This document shows positions 48,419 to 56,264 of a DNA stretch of 64,000 bases, one piece after another. The notes under the pieces were generated by a model. The model was not told where the DNA came from, ran no database searches, and saw only the letters and a list, made by a program, of their open reading frames with translations. The DNA lies in the NCBI GenBank assembly GCA_021817565.1, contig JAKAUP010000004.1, positions 1 through 64,000 of the forward strand, written 5' to 3'. The DNA is from Microcaldota archaeon. Lineage in GTDB: Archaea > Micrarchaeota > Micrarchaeia > Micrarchaeales > Micrarchaeaceae. How positions within the stretch are numbered: the first letter of the stretch is position 1; each line of letters begins with the position of its first letter. The position numbers and the translations under genes were made by a program.

Positions 48419-51280
48419 TTACCATACAATCTCTATAGCGGGTCTGTCTGGAAGCGCAAGATGCGCCCTTTCCGAATTCGATTCTGTTTCATACGCCACA
48501 TTTACCTCGAATCCAGCTGTTTCCGATAGATAATTCTCTGCCCCTTTCAATGCCTCTGCCATGCCTTTTTGGTCCCTTCTTGTTATGGGCCTTAGCTGCT
48601 GCAACTTCTTCCCGAACTGAGATATGAACTTTGATACCTCCTCCCTGCTTGCGCCTTCGTACTCCTTCTCTATCGCTTCTCGGATATTTCTTGTTGAAGC
48701 AAGGTTGTTGTACGCATCAAGCTTCCACTGTGCCGCAACTATTACCTTTGCGCATTTTGGCACAGCTCCGTTCCTTGCCTTCCCGGTAAGGCTTACTAAT
48801 CCTTGGATGTCAGATGCCAACGCGATTATCGTATCCTCGATTTCACTGTAGGATTCGTCCATCATTGATTCGTCTGGGGTCGGCCATCTTTCTCTCTCTA
48901 TGAAATCTTCATGCCCTAACATGCTCCATATCTCCTCTGCAAAATGGGGCATAGGTGGCGATAGCATTATTGCCAACTTCTCCAAGAACTCATGAACGAC
49001 TGCCTGGTTATTCCCTCCGCGCTTTCTGTAATACTTAAGCTCGTTTATCGAATCGTAGTATATGCGCACATACGCATCCCTGAATGACAGCCTCCCCATA
49101 TCTTTTGTTGCCTCCCTTATCTTTGTATTAAGCTTTAGATATAACCAGTAATCTATGCCAGTTAGACCTGAACCTTCCATATGCTTCAGCTCCTCTACAA
49201 ACCCGACAAGCGATTCGTTCTTCAGCTTCACGCTGTTCGAAGCTGCCAGTGTGAACCCGCACTCTGCACCTATGTCTGATGACGTCCCTACTATGAACCT
49301 GAGTATGTCTGCCCCTATATTTTTTATGCCCTCTTTTATAGGAACGATGTTTCCCTCGCTTTTGCTCATTTTCTTCCCTTCATAGCTCAAGAGGCCATTT
49401 GCGACTATCTGCTTGGGCCAGAGCGTCCTTGATAAGAGTCCGACGTGATTGAACATGTACATTGTTAGGTGGTTGTAGATGAGGTCTGACCCAGAATGCC
49501 TTGATGTGAATGCATACCAGTATTCCAGCTCCTCCTTGCATTTTCTTAATGTTGGGACATCTATGCCTGTTTCCTCGCTTACCTCCTCCGCTTCTATGCC
49601 CCCAACGTACATATAATCGAAGAATGTCGGCTTTAGCTGCTCTGCCTTTATACCTCTCGCGTTTAGTATGTGGATGTAGGTGTAAAGCGTAGTGTATATC
49701 GTGGAGTCGGATAGTGATTCTATTATGTAATTCTTATTGAATGGGAAGCGCGTTCCTAGCCCCTGGGCCCTCTCCGCAGGTTTTAAGTTTAGCCAGTCAA
49801 TCACATAATCAATCGCGTTTTCCGCACTCTTTGGTATTATGCTCATCTCCTTGAAATGCCTCTTTACCATCTCCTTCCATGCCGGATCCCCGTAGTTTAT
49901 AAACCACTGGTCATCTACAAGCTTTGGGACAACCTTTGTGCCACATCTGCAGTATACCGAGCCGTAGTTTCTTACAACGTTTATCCTCGTTATGCTATCC
50001 TTCTTCTCCAGCTCATTTGTTATCGCTGCTCTTGCTTCCGGCACTCGCATTCCATCGTGCATGCCATCCCTCATTACCCCGAACTTTTCTTCCTCCAGAT
50101 ATTCCTGCCTTGTGGCTTCCTCAATCTGCTCTTCAGAAGCTTCAACCCCACTTCCAAACCTCTTTAGATACATTAGGGCCGGCAAATCCATTTCTGATTG
50201 ATTGGGCATGGTACTGCCCTCGCCAGTGTTTTTCTGATCTGCTTTTATCTCGAGTACCCGTTTATACCTAATCTCATTGCCTATACTTCCTTCCCTATTC
50301 AATCTCTCTAGTTCCACATAGTCGAAAGGAGCATGGGCCGGCACAGACATAACAACCCCGGTGCCAAAATCCGGCTTGACGAATGAACCGTTTAGTACCA
50401 ATACCGCACTTCCGTTCAGTGGATTTATTGCCTTGTGTTTGATAAGCTCTGCGCCCACTATCGAGCCTTCCTCGCTTATCTCCCTCTGCAACTTCAATAT
50501 CTCAAATGCAGCTCTTGATATGTAGGCTTTCTTATTGTCAAAGCCTGCTATTACATACTCCGCCTCCGCTTTTATGAAGAGATTTGATACACCGGATATT
50601 GTTTCTGGCCTGTATGTCGCACATGGATAGTATATCCCTGTGGATTCGTCCTCGAACTCTACGACTACCATCTCTTCTATCTCTGGGCTCGTATCCCCCT
50701 TGGTATCGTGCTGCCCGACCGCGTTCATCTCGTTAGTGCACCATCCTATCACATATTTTCCCGTAACAAGGTACCCCTTCTCCTTAAGCTTTAGAAACTG
50801 CCATTCAATCATCTTGCTGTACTTATCGTCTATCGAGGTAAAAGTTCTTCTCCAATCTATGCCTAAACCAGCTCTTTTGAAGTCATCTTTTACCATAGAA
50901 TCGAAATGGTCTACCACCAGCTCTGGAGTCGTGAGCATCCTCGCTTCCTCCTCCGGCACCCCGTACAATTTAAGCGTCTCGAATATCTCTGGGTCATTTG
51001 CGTTTATCCTTTTTGCTATTGCGAGCGTTGGGGTGCCTGTCTTGTGGCGCCCCATCGGATATATTGCGTTCTTTCCTGCAAATCTAAGATATCGCGCATA
51101 CATGTCTGCTAAGCAATACGTTCTGAGATGGCCGATATGTAGGGGCATGTTCAGGTATGGGAATGCGGCCGTTATCAGACATCCTTCCTTATCATTCGGG
51201 TCAATTTCAAAGAGTCCGGCGTCTTCCCATCGCTTCTGCCACTTTTTCTCGATCTCGCTATAATTTATCATAATGACCAT
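48419..51280 (-). CDS. leuS: Leucyl-tRNA synthetase, archaeal type
   Basis: 953 residues. Class Ia synthetase with HIGH as PLHIGHLRTY (about 41-50) and KMSKS as KKMSKSEGNIV (about 640-650). The large CP1 editing domain lies between (about 160-480), with TYRPETISGVSNLFI in its core. The archaeal/eukaryotic arrangement, with CP1 inserted as in cytosolic LeuRS and a C-terminal anticodon and extension domain, is seen. It charges and proofreads leucine. In-frame Met residues 1 and 4 are both possible starts. It stands in opposite direction to the prepilin-peptidase gene, sharing a short AT-rich promoter gap. Confidence 0.96.
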   Translation of the reverse strand: MVIMINYSEIEKKWQKRWEDAGLFEIDPNDKEGCLITAAFPYLNMPLHIGHLRTYCLADMYARYLRFAGKNAIYPMGRHKTGTPTLAIAKRINANDPEIFETLKLYGVPEEEARMLTTPELVVDHFDSMVKDDFKRAGLGIDWRRTFTSIDDKYSKMIEWQFLKLKEKGYLVTGKYVIGWCTNEMNAVGQHDTKGDTSPEIEEMVVVEFEDESTGIYYPCATYRPETISGVSNLFIKAEAEYVIAGFDNKKAYISRAAFEILKLQREISEEGSIVGAELIKHKAINPLNGSAVLVLNGSFVKPDFGTGVVMSVPAHAPFDYVELERLNREGSIGNEIRYKRVLEIKADQKNTGEGSTMPNQSEMDLPALMYLKRFGSGVEASEEQIEEATRQEYLEEEKFGVMRDGMHDGMRVPEARAAITNELEKKDSITRINVVRNYGSVYCRCGTKVVPKLVDDQWFINYGDPAWKEMVKRHFKEMSIIPKSAENAIDYVIDWLNLKPAERAQGLGTRFPFNKNYIIESLSDSTIYTTLYTYIHILNARGIKAEQLKPTFFDYMYVGGIEAEEVSEETGIDVPTLRKCKEELEYWYAFTSRHSGSDLIYNHLTMYMFNHVGLLSRTLWPKQIVANGLLSYEGKKMSKSEGNIVPIKEGIKNIGADILRFIVGTSSDIGAECGFTLAASNSVKLKNESLVGFVEELKHMEGSGLTGIDYWLYLKLNTKIREATKDMGRLSFRDAYVRIYYDSINELKYYRKRGGNNQAVVHEFLEKLAIMLSPPMPHFAEEIWSMLGHEDFIERERWPTPDESMMDESYSEIEDTIIALASDIQGLVSLTGKARNGAVPKCAKVIVAAQWKLDAYNNLASTRNIREAIEKEYEGASREEVSKFISQFGKKLQQLRPITRRDQKGMAEALKGAENYLSETAGFEVNVAYETESNSERAHLALPDRPAIEIVW

Positions 51281-51350
51281 TGACGCTTCTTGATGTAAAG
51301 GTTATATAAAGTATACTTAATAAAAGTATTTGCATAGGGTAGATTCTTTT

Positions 51351-52232
51351 ATGGAGCTTGCTTATATAAGGTTAGCCAGCGTTTTGGTCATAGCCTTTGT
51401 GTACATGGTTTTTGATATTTTCAACAACAGAAACATACCAACCGTATTCGTATATTCAACGCTGGCGTATGGTGCGCTCCTAACAATACTTTATCTCGAA
51501 ACTTACATAATATTGGAAAGCCTTGCGATAGCCGCGGCAATCCTTTCAATCGGATACGTGCTGTACAGGATAGGACAGTTAGGCGCGGCCGATGTGGTTG
51601 AGATTGCCGCCATATCCCTGATACTCCCCATACAAAACATATTACCTGTGCATGTCCAGTTGTTTCAACTACTCCCGTTTGCACTTTCAGTAGTTGTAAA
51701 TAGCGGGATTGTAGCCCTGATTATTGTGCCGCTTTATTATGTCCCGAAATCTTACCTCATCCTGCGCCATGAATTCTTGTCAAAAGTGGATCGTAAAGAC
51801 GTATACAGGGGCGTTATATCCACAGTCGCTTATTCGCTGTTTTTCTTGTTCCTTATATACTATGGAATAAGCTTTCTTGGATTCGTGATAATGTGTTTGG
51901 CAATAATATGCATAGCGGTAATAACCCTTTTTGAGAAGCCTATGACCATGTCCATGGTCTCTTACCAAAAACCAGAAAGGATATACGAGGAGGACATCAT
52001 AGCGCTTAACCTTATGAACAATGAGACGGTCTCAAAGGTAAAAAGAAGCGTGCCTGAATTCGGCAGGCTTATGACAGGCGATATATTGAATAAGCTTAGG
52101 GAGAAAGAACCGGATACGAGGTTGCCTGTATACCGCAATGCCATACCTTTCGCATTGCCGATATTCATAGGAATCGTTCTCGCTCTTTTTGTCGGTAATG
52201 TTCTTGCATATATAGTCCCATTCGGGATTTGA
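51351..52232 (+). CDS. Prepilin-peptidase-like (A24) membrane protease
   Basis: 293 residues from the ATG at 51351, about eight membrane helices with a cytoplasmic insert (about 205-255). The first catalytic Asp is in MVFDIFNNRNIP (about 21) and the second in QLGAADVVEIAAISLILP, where the family's GxGD reads GAAD (about 85). That makes it an archaeal preflagellin/prepilin peptidase relative, cutting class III signal peptides of pilins and archaellins at the membrane. A TATA-like AATAAAAGTATT is about 26 bases before this ATG; a TTG start at 51330 is the alternative. No pilin gene lies next to it. Confidence 0.78.
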   Translation: MELAYIRLASVLVIAFVYMVFDIFNNRNIPTVFVYSTLAYGALLTILYLETYIILESLAIAAAILSIGYVLYRIGQLGAADVVEIAAISLILPIQNILPVHVQLFQLLPFALSVVVNSGIVALIIVPLYYVPKSYLILRHEFLSKVDRKDVYRGVISTVAYSLFFLFLIYYGISFLGFVIMCLAIICIAVITLFEKPMTMSMVSYQKPERIYEEDIIALNLMNNETVSKVKRSVPEFGRLMTGDILNKLREKEPDTRLPVYRNAIPFALPIFIGIVLALFVGNVLAYIVPFGI

Positions 52233-52238
52233 GCATGG

Positions 52239-53138
52239 TCACTTTGCGCTCTTGATGCTTCCTGAAGCGAAAACTCTAGGTACCTGTGTTCTTGCAAGCA
52301 TCATGTAGTCGCCTTCCCTAACTGAGAGCGCCTTGTCCAATTTTAAGCTGATTGTATTGCCATTGAACGCCTTGACGTATGCAGTAGTATAAGAAAAATT
52401 TGACACAAACAGATACGCCTTCCCTATTGCTATCTCTTCAGGATGTATCTTTATCGTGTTTATCTCCGCCTCGATCTCTGCTGAAGGCACCTTCTTTTCT
52501 TTGGTGAGCAGGTCGCCTTTTTCCGCGTCCGCCCCATCGATCCCTTTTACCGCAAGTCCGACCCTTGTTCCGCCCTCTGCTATCTGCACGTCAACGTCGT
52601 TTGACTGTATTGACCTTATAGTAACCTCCTTTCCGGACGAACTTAGAATCAGCTTATCGTGGACGGAAACAGACCCTGAAGTTACTATACCTAGGAGTAC
52701 CGCACCAACTCCCTTTACTGTGAATGACTTGTCTATATCAACTCTTGTAGGACCTCCTCTCTCCGGTCTCATTTCCGTTATTATTGATTGCAGATTCTCC
52801 TGCTCCGCAACGATTTCTCCGGAGATTGATATCCCTTTTGTCAGGTCTGATATGTCATTGTGGCTGGTTAGTATTACACGCTTTTTAGTCGTAGAGCAGG
52901 CTAACAACGCTTCCGCCATGTACTTGTCCACTTTCTTTGTGGATACTATGACCACATCAGACAGCATTATGCATTCGCATAGCGCATGTATCTTGTCCTC
53001 TACGCTGCCGGGAGCCAGAGCGGTTATATGATTGCCTGAATAGACGCCGTTGTAGTATATGATGCTGTTCTCGCTCCCTTTCTTGCCCAATACCCTGCCT
53101 AGTTCTGGATCCAGGAGTACAGAAACCACAAAGTTCAT
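52239..53138 (-). CDS. EF-Tu/SelB-like protein without a GTPase site
   Basis: 299 residues. The N-terminal 110 residues fall where the GTPase domain of SelB/EF-Tu should be but have no P-loop GxxxxGK[ST], no DxxG and no NKxD; only a Rossmann-like strand pattern remains (VVIVSTKKVDKYM, RVILTSHND). From about residue 128 a good translation-factor domain II follows (DKSFTVKGVGAVLLGIVTSG, then LSSSGKEVTIRSIQSND and GTRVGLAVKGID), and domain III follows that. Such GTPase-dead paralogues of SelB are known in archaea but have no agreed role. Convergent with the prepilin-peptidase-like gene. Confidence 0.8.
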   Translation of the reverse strand: MNFVVSVLLDPELGRVLGKKGSENSIIYYNGVYSGNHITALAPGSVEDKIHALCECIMLSDVVIVSTKKVDKYMAEALLACSTTKKRVILTSHNDISDLTKGISISGEIVAEQENLQSIITEMRPERGGPTRVDIDKSFTVKGVGAVLLGIVTSGSVSVHDKLILSSSGKEVTIRSIQSNDVDVQIAEGGTRVGLAVKGIDGADAEKGDLLTKEKKVPSAEIEAEINTIKIHPEEIAIGKAYLFVSNFSYTTAYVKAFNGNTISLKLDKALSVREGDYMMLARTQVPRVFASGSIKSAK

Positions 53139-53218
53139 AAAACCACCAAATAGCTAAACGGAAATGACCAGTAAACTATATATATCTGATACGATTCATG
53201 GTAAACTGGGCGCATTAA

Positions 53219-53548
53219 ATGGAGAATGAAAGTATTAGAGAAGTGAGTTTTAAGGAAGCTGTTGAAATCAGCGAGAAAGGAAAACGCCAGATTATATGGC
53301 TGGGCAGGGAACCCGCTAGCTATATATCAGATATTCTGGGATTAGAATCAGGTAGTATCTCAAAAAAGAATCCTGAAGAGATAGTATATATGGAAAAGAG
53401 CGAGCTTAAGGACCTCGAAAAATCCGTTTTGCTCTGTTACCATGGAAACACTTCCGGATTTATAAGCAAGTTTCTGATGAAGCAGCATGCGATAGAGACG
53501 TACAGCCTCAAGGGAGGAATAACCGCAATTGTCGGTGAGATATTCTAA
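53219..53548 (+). CDS. Rhodanese-like protein
   Basis: 109 residues, a single short rhodanese domain. VLLCYHGNTSGFISKFLMKQ (about 70-89) has the active-site Cys (about 73) with a CxxGxxS loop, and YSLKGGITAIVG (about 94-105) is the LxGG end strand. Rhodaneses carry sulfur on a persulfide Cys. The first strand block (IREVSFKEAVEISE) replaces the usual SVxELKE start, so it is divergent. A TATA-like CTATATATAT lies about 38 bases before the ATG. It is directly upstream of the regulator-CysD-CysN block, and sulfur handling would be a common theme. Confidence 0.75.
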   Translation: MENESIREVSFKEAVEISEKGKRQIIWLGREPASYISDILGLESGSISKKNPEEIVYMEKSELKDLEKSVLLCYHGNTSGFISKFLMKQHAIETYSLKGGITAIVGEIF

Positions 53549-53632
53549 TTTTACCCCAACCTGTAAACGGAAACATATAGCCGTTGCTCTAATGGGATAC
53601 CTTGTATCCTTGGATCATAGATGGCATAAAGA

Positions 53633-53672
53633 TTTATATATCTTTCATGTAATATAATGTTATAACATTATA
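53633..53672 (+). promoter_or_regulatory. Promoter with a 20-bp palindromic operator
   Basis: TTTATATA at 53633-53640 is a TATA box, itself between the arms AAAGAT and ATCTTT. TATAATGTTA followed by TAACATTATA at 53653-53672 is a perfect 20-bp palindrome. The expected start of transcription, about 26 bases after the TATA centre, falls in its middle. The ribbon-helix-helix gene starts 14 bases further on, so this is a likely operator for that protein. Confidence 0.6.
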
Positions 53673-53686
53673 ATATATGTGATGGC

Positions 53687-53926
53687 TTGGATTTCAGACG
53701 AAGCAAGAGAAAATATACCACTATAACTATACCTTCAGCCCTCTTCTCAAAGGTGAAGGAAAGGATAGAAGGCACCGGGTTTTCATCAGTATCCGATTAC
53801 GTCACTTACATACTCAGAGAAACAATAACTGACATGGAGATCTCAAAAAATAAGGGCAGGAAGGCTGATGACGTAACGGTAATCGAGAGGCTTAAGGCAT
53901 TGGGTTACATTAATAATGACAAGTGA
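53687..53926 (+). CDS. Ribbon-helix-helix DNA-binding regulator
   Basis: 79 residues from a TTG at 53687. KRKYTTITIPSALFSKVKERIEGTGFSSVSDYVTYILRE (about 6-44) follows the ribbon-helix-helix pattern: a strand with alternating polar residues, then two helices with the S-S-DYV turn. Such proteins bind palindromic DNA as dimers or dimer pairs. A perfect 20-bp palindrome lies just upstream, so self-regulation is likely. No ATG is in frame near the start; TGATGG precedes the TTG. It overlaps the next gene by 11 bases, so it is the first gene of the CysD-CysN operon. Confidence 0.8.
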   Translation: MDFRRSKRKYTTITIPSALFSKVKERIEGTGFSSVSDYVTYILRETITDMEISKNKGRKADDVTVIERLKALGYINNDK

Positions 53927-54230
53927 GTTCATGGCTGCAATCAATAGAAATGCGTTATCGGACATAGAGAAAATATTGCATGAAAACCCGTCCAAGAAGA
54001 ACTGGGAAAGGGTTCAAAGCGCTTTGAAGCAATCTGGAGCGAAATATTATGAGGTTGTTTATGCTGTAGGGGGTATAAAAAGGGAGGATGACCTTAGAAA
54101 GTCTATCGTCAGAATTTTTGATTCGAAACGGAAGCTGTTGGGAGAGCTCCCTGTTTTTTCCAGCGAGAAAAAGGATTTTGACGGGGCACTCTATTACCTG
54201 AGAAAACTTGTGCAAAGGCCTCGTGCCTGA
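53916..54230 (+). CDS. Small protein of unknown function in the CysD-CysN operon
   Basis: 104 residues, helical N-terminal half (FMAAINRNALSDIEKILHE) and an alpha/beta C-terminal half (KYYEVVYAVGGIKREDDLRKSIVRIFDSK). No family recognised and no Cys at all. The ATG at 53916 overlaps the end of the regulator gene; an in-frame Met at residue 6 is the alternative. It may be a partner or adaptor for the CysD-like protein, whose gene begins 16 bases later, but there is no direct evidence. Confidence 0.65.
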   Translation: MTSEFMAAINRNALSDIEKILHENPSKKNWERVQSALKQSGAKYYEVVYAVGGIKREDDLRKSIVRIFDSKRKLLGELPVFSSEKKDFDGALYYLRKLVQRPRA

Positions 54231-54246
54231 ATGTATTGGTGTTCCT

Positions 54247-55035
54247 ATGATAAAACAAAATGTAGACCAGCTTGAGGAGAAAAGCGTATATGTGATAAGG
54301 GAAGCGGCATCACGCTTCAAGAAGATTGCGGCCTTGTGGAGCATGGGAAAGGATTCTACCGCTATGCTTGCAATAGCCAGGAAGGCATTCCTGGGAAAGG
54401 TACCATTTCCTGTGATTCACATAGACAATGGAATAGACTTTCCGGAAAGTTATAAATTCAGGGACGATCTTGCAGAGAAGTGGGGGATGGAGGTGATAGT
54501 TGCAAAAAGCAAGATAAAGCCAGAGATATCGGGCTATAGCTGCTGCGGTTCAAACAAGACCGTGGCTCTCAAAAAGGTGCTCGCTGAATATGGCTTTGAG
54601 GCCCTCATAGTATCGATAAGGAGGGATGAACATGCTGTTCGTGCAAAGGAGAGATATATAAGCCCCAGAGACAGAGACTTCAAATGGGACTACAAGAACC
54701 AGCCGGCAGAGGTATGGAACAGCTACTCTTCCAAGCTTGACAACAAGGGCCACTTGAGGGTGCACCCGCTGCTTGACTGGAACGAGATAGACATATGGTC
54801 ATACATAAAGAAAAACAAGGTTCCCATAAATCCCCTTTATTATTCAAACAACGGCTATAGGTATAGAAGCTTAGGTTGCACTCACTGCACAGTGCCAATA
54901 AAGTCAAACGCGAAAAGCATAGATGCGATAATTAAGGAACTGGAGTCCACAAAGGTGGAAGAGAGGTCTGGAAGAGAGCAGGACAAAGAAAAGGCTTATA
55001 TCATGGAAAAGCTTAGGTCACTTGGTTACATGTGA
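54247..55035 (+). CDS. CysD-like ATP sulfurylase subunit with CC and CxxC motifs
   Basis: 262 residues from the ATG at 54247. PP-loop ATPase of the PAPS-reductase/CysD group: WSMGKDSTAML (31-41), RRDEHAVRAKERYISPRDRDF (125-145), HPLLDWNEIDIWSYI (173-187) and the C-terminal SGREQDKEKA...GYM that matches the end of bacterial CysD. CysD with CysN makes adenylyl sulfate from ATP and sulfate. Unlike bacterial CysD, it has CysCys at 99-100 and CTHC at 211-214, a CC...CxxC set like the [4Fe-4S] ligands of APS reductases. The reductase's C-terminal catalytic Cys is absent. Followed by the CysN-like gene after 10 bases. Confidence 0.82.
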   Translation: MIKQNVDQLEEKSVYVIREAASRFKKIAALWSMGKDSTAMLAIARKAFLGKVPFPVIHIDNGIDFPESYKFRDDLAEKWGMEVIVAKSKIKPEISGYSCCGSNKTVALKKVLAEYGFEALIVSIRRDEHAVRAKERYISPRDRDFKWDYKNQPAEVWNSYSSKLDNKGHLRVHPLLDWNEIDIWSYIKKNKVPINPLYYSNNGYRYRSLGCTHCTVPIKSNAKSIDAIIKELESTKVEERSGREQDKEKAYIMEKLRSLGYM

Positions 55036-55045
55036 GTGTGGTTTG

Positions 55046-56260
55046 ATGATAATAAGAGAAGTGACGCTGCTGGGTCACAAGGATCATGGAAAATCCACGC
55101 TTATAGGAAATATGCTCATACTGACTAAGACTGTTACAAAAGATAGAATCGATAGTGCAAAAAGGATGAGCGAGAGGCTTGGCAGGGCTTTTGAACCTGG
55201 TTTCCTGCTTGACAGCTTTGAGGAGGAACAGGAGGACGCGATGACCATAGACACTACTCGCGCACAAATAATGCACGGAGGTAAGGCGTTCGAATTTATA
55301 GACGTGCCAGGGCATGAGGAGCTTATAAAGAACATGATAAGCGGTGCATCTCATGCACGCTTCGCAATACTGGTCGTATCAGCTAAGAGCAGGGAGGGGA
55401 TAAGGACGCAGACAAAGAGACATCTCTTCATAGCGAAGATGATGGGTATAGAGAAGGTAGTTGTGTGCGTTAACAAAATGGACACTGTGGGATACAGCCA
55501 GATTCGGTTCGTAAAGATATCTAATGAACTCAAGGAGTTTTTGGAAAGGATAGGCTTTGGGCGCAACTCAGTCTTTTTTGTGCCGGTTTCCGCTTACAAC
55601 GGGGATAACATACTCAAGCTTTCTGATAAGATGGAGTGGTATAAAGGAAAACCTCTGCTGGATGCGCTCTCATCCCTCTCGCCAAAAAAGCCCGATAACA
55701 AGAGACCTTTGAGATTTATTTTTCAGGGAAGTATTGAGTCGGGTAAGAAGAGTTTGTGTATAGGTAACGTTGCAAGCGGGTTGCTGAAGAATGGTTCTGA
55801 GATTGTGGTTTCTCCAAACCTGATGGAATACTCAGTAGGAGAGATATTCACAAAAGGAAAAAGAGTTGGAAGTGCAAAGGCCGGGGAGAATGCCGCATTG
55901 CTTCTTCACCCAGAGCCAAAGGAGGATCTGAGGGGGATGGTAGGATCTGGGAAGGAGAGCGTTGTACTGGGCAAAAGGGAGTTCAACGCACTCGTGTTCA
56001 GCACCGAGACAATCCCAAAAGAGGCAAAGATAAGGATTAACGGCATGGATCACGAATGTGCGATAGAAATAATGGAAGAGATTGATACTTCCACAGGTAT
56101 GCGCAAGAAGAGCAGTGTGATAAGGCCGTTGGAGGCAGGGATGGCGCACTTCAGGGTCAGTAGTCCGGTTTGCGTAGAACCTTTCTCCGTATCAGAGCAG
56201 ATTGGGCGGTTTACAATATACAAAAAGGAACAGTTTGTGGGACTCGGGGTAGTACAGTGA
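55046..56260 (+). CDS. CysN-like EF-Tu-family GTPase
   Basis: 404 residues from the ATG at 55046. All GTPase motifs are intact: P-loop GHKDHGKS (10-17), the switch I Thr in AMTIDTT, DVPGH (86-90) and NKMD (143-146). EEEQEDAMTID and GASHARFAILVVSAKSREG fit the CysN/EF-1A branch. Domains II and III follow (about 210-404). CysN drives APS formation by CysD through GTP hydrolysis. It is shorter than bacterial CysN (about 475) and lacks a C-terminal APS-kinase part. Immediately after the CysD-like gene and 4 bases before the phosphohydrolase gene. An EF-1A paralogue with another partner is the alternative. Confidence 0.8.
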   Translation: MIIREVTLLGHKDHGKSTLIGNMLILTKTVTKDRIDSAKRMSERLGRAFEPGFLLDSFEEEQEDAMTIDTTRAQIMHGGKAFEFIDVPGHEELIKNMISGASHARFAILVVSAKSREGIRTQTKRHLFIAKMMGIEKVVVCVNKMDTVGYSQIRFVKISNELKEFLERIGFGRNSVFFVPVSAYNGDNILKLSDKMEWYKGKPLLDALSSLSPKKPDNKRPLRFIFQGSIESGKKSLCIGNVASGLLKNGSEIVVSPNLMEYSVGEIFTKGKRVGSAKAGENAALLLHPEPKEDLRGMVGSGKESVVLGKREFNALVFSTETIPKEAKIRINGMDHECAIEIMEEIDTSTGMRKKSSVIRPLEAGMAHFRVSSPVCVEPFSVSEQIGRFTIYKKEQFVGLGVVQ

Positions 56261-56264
56261 TCGT

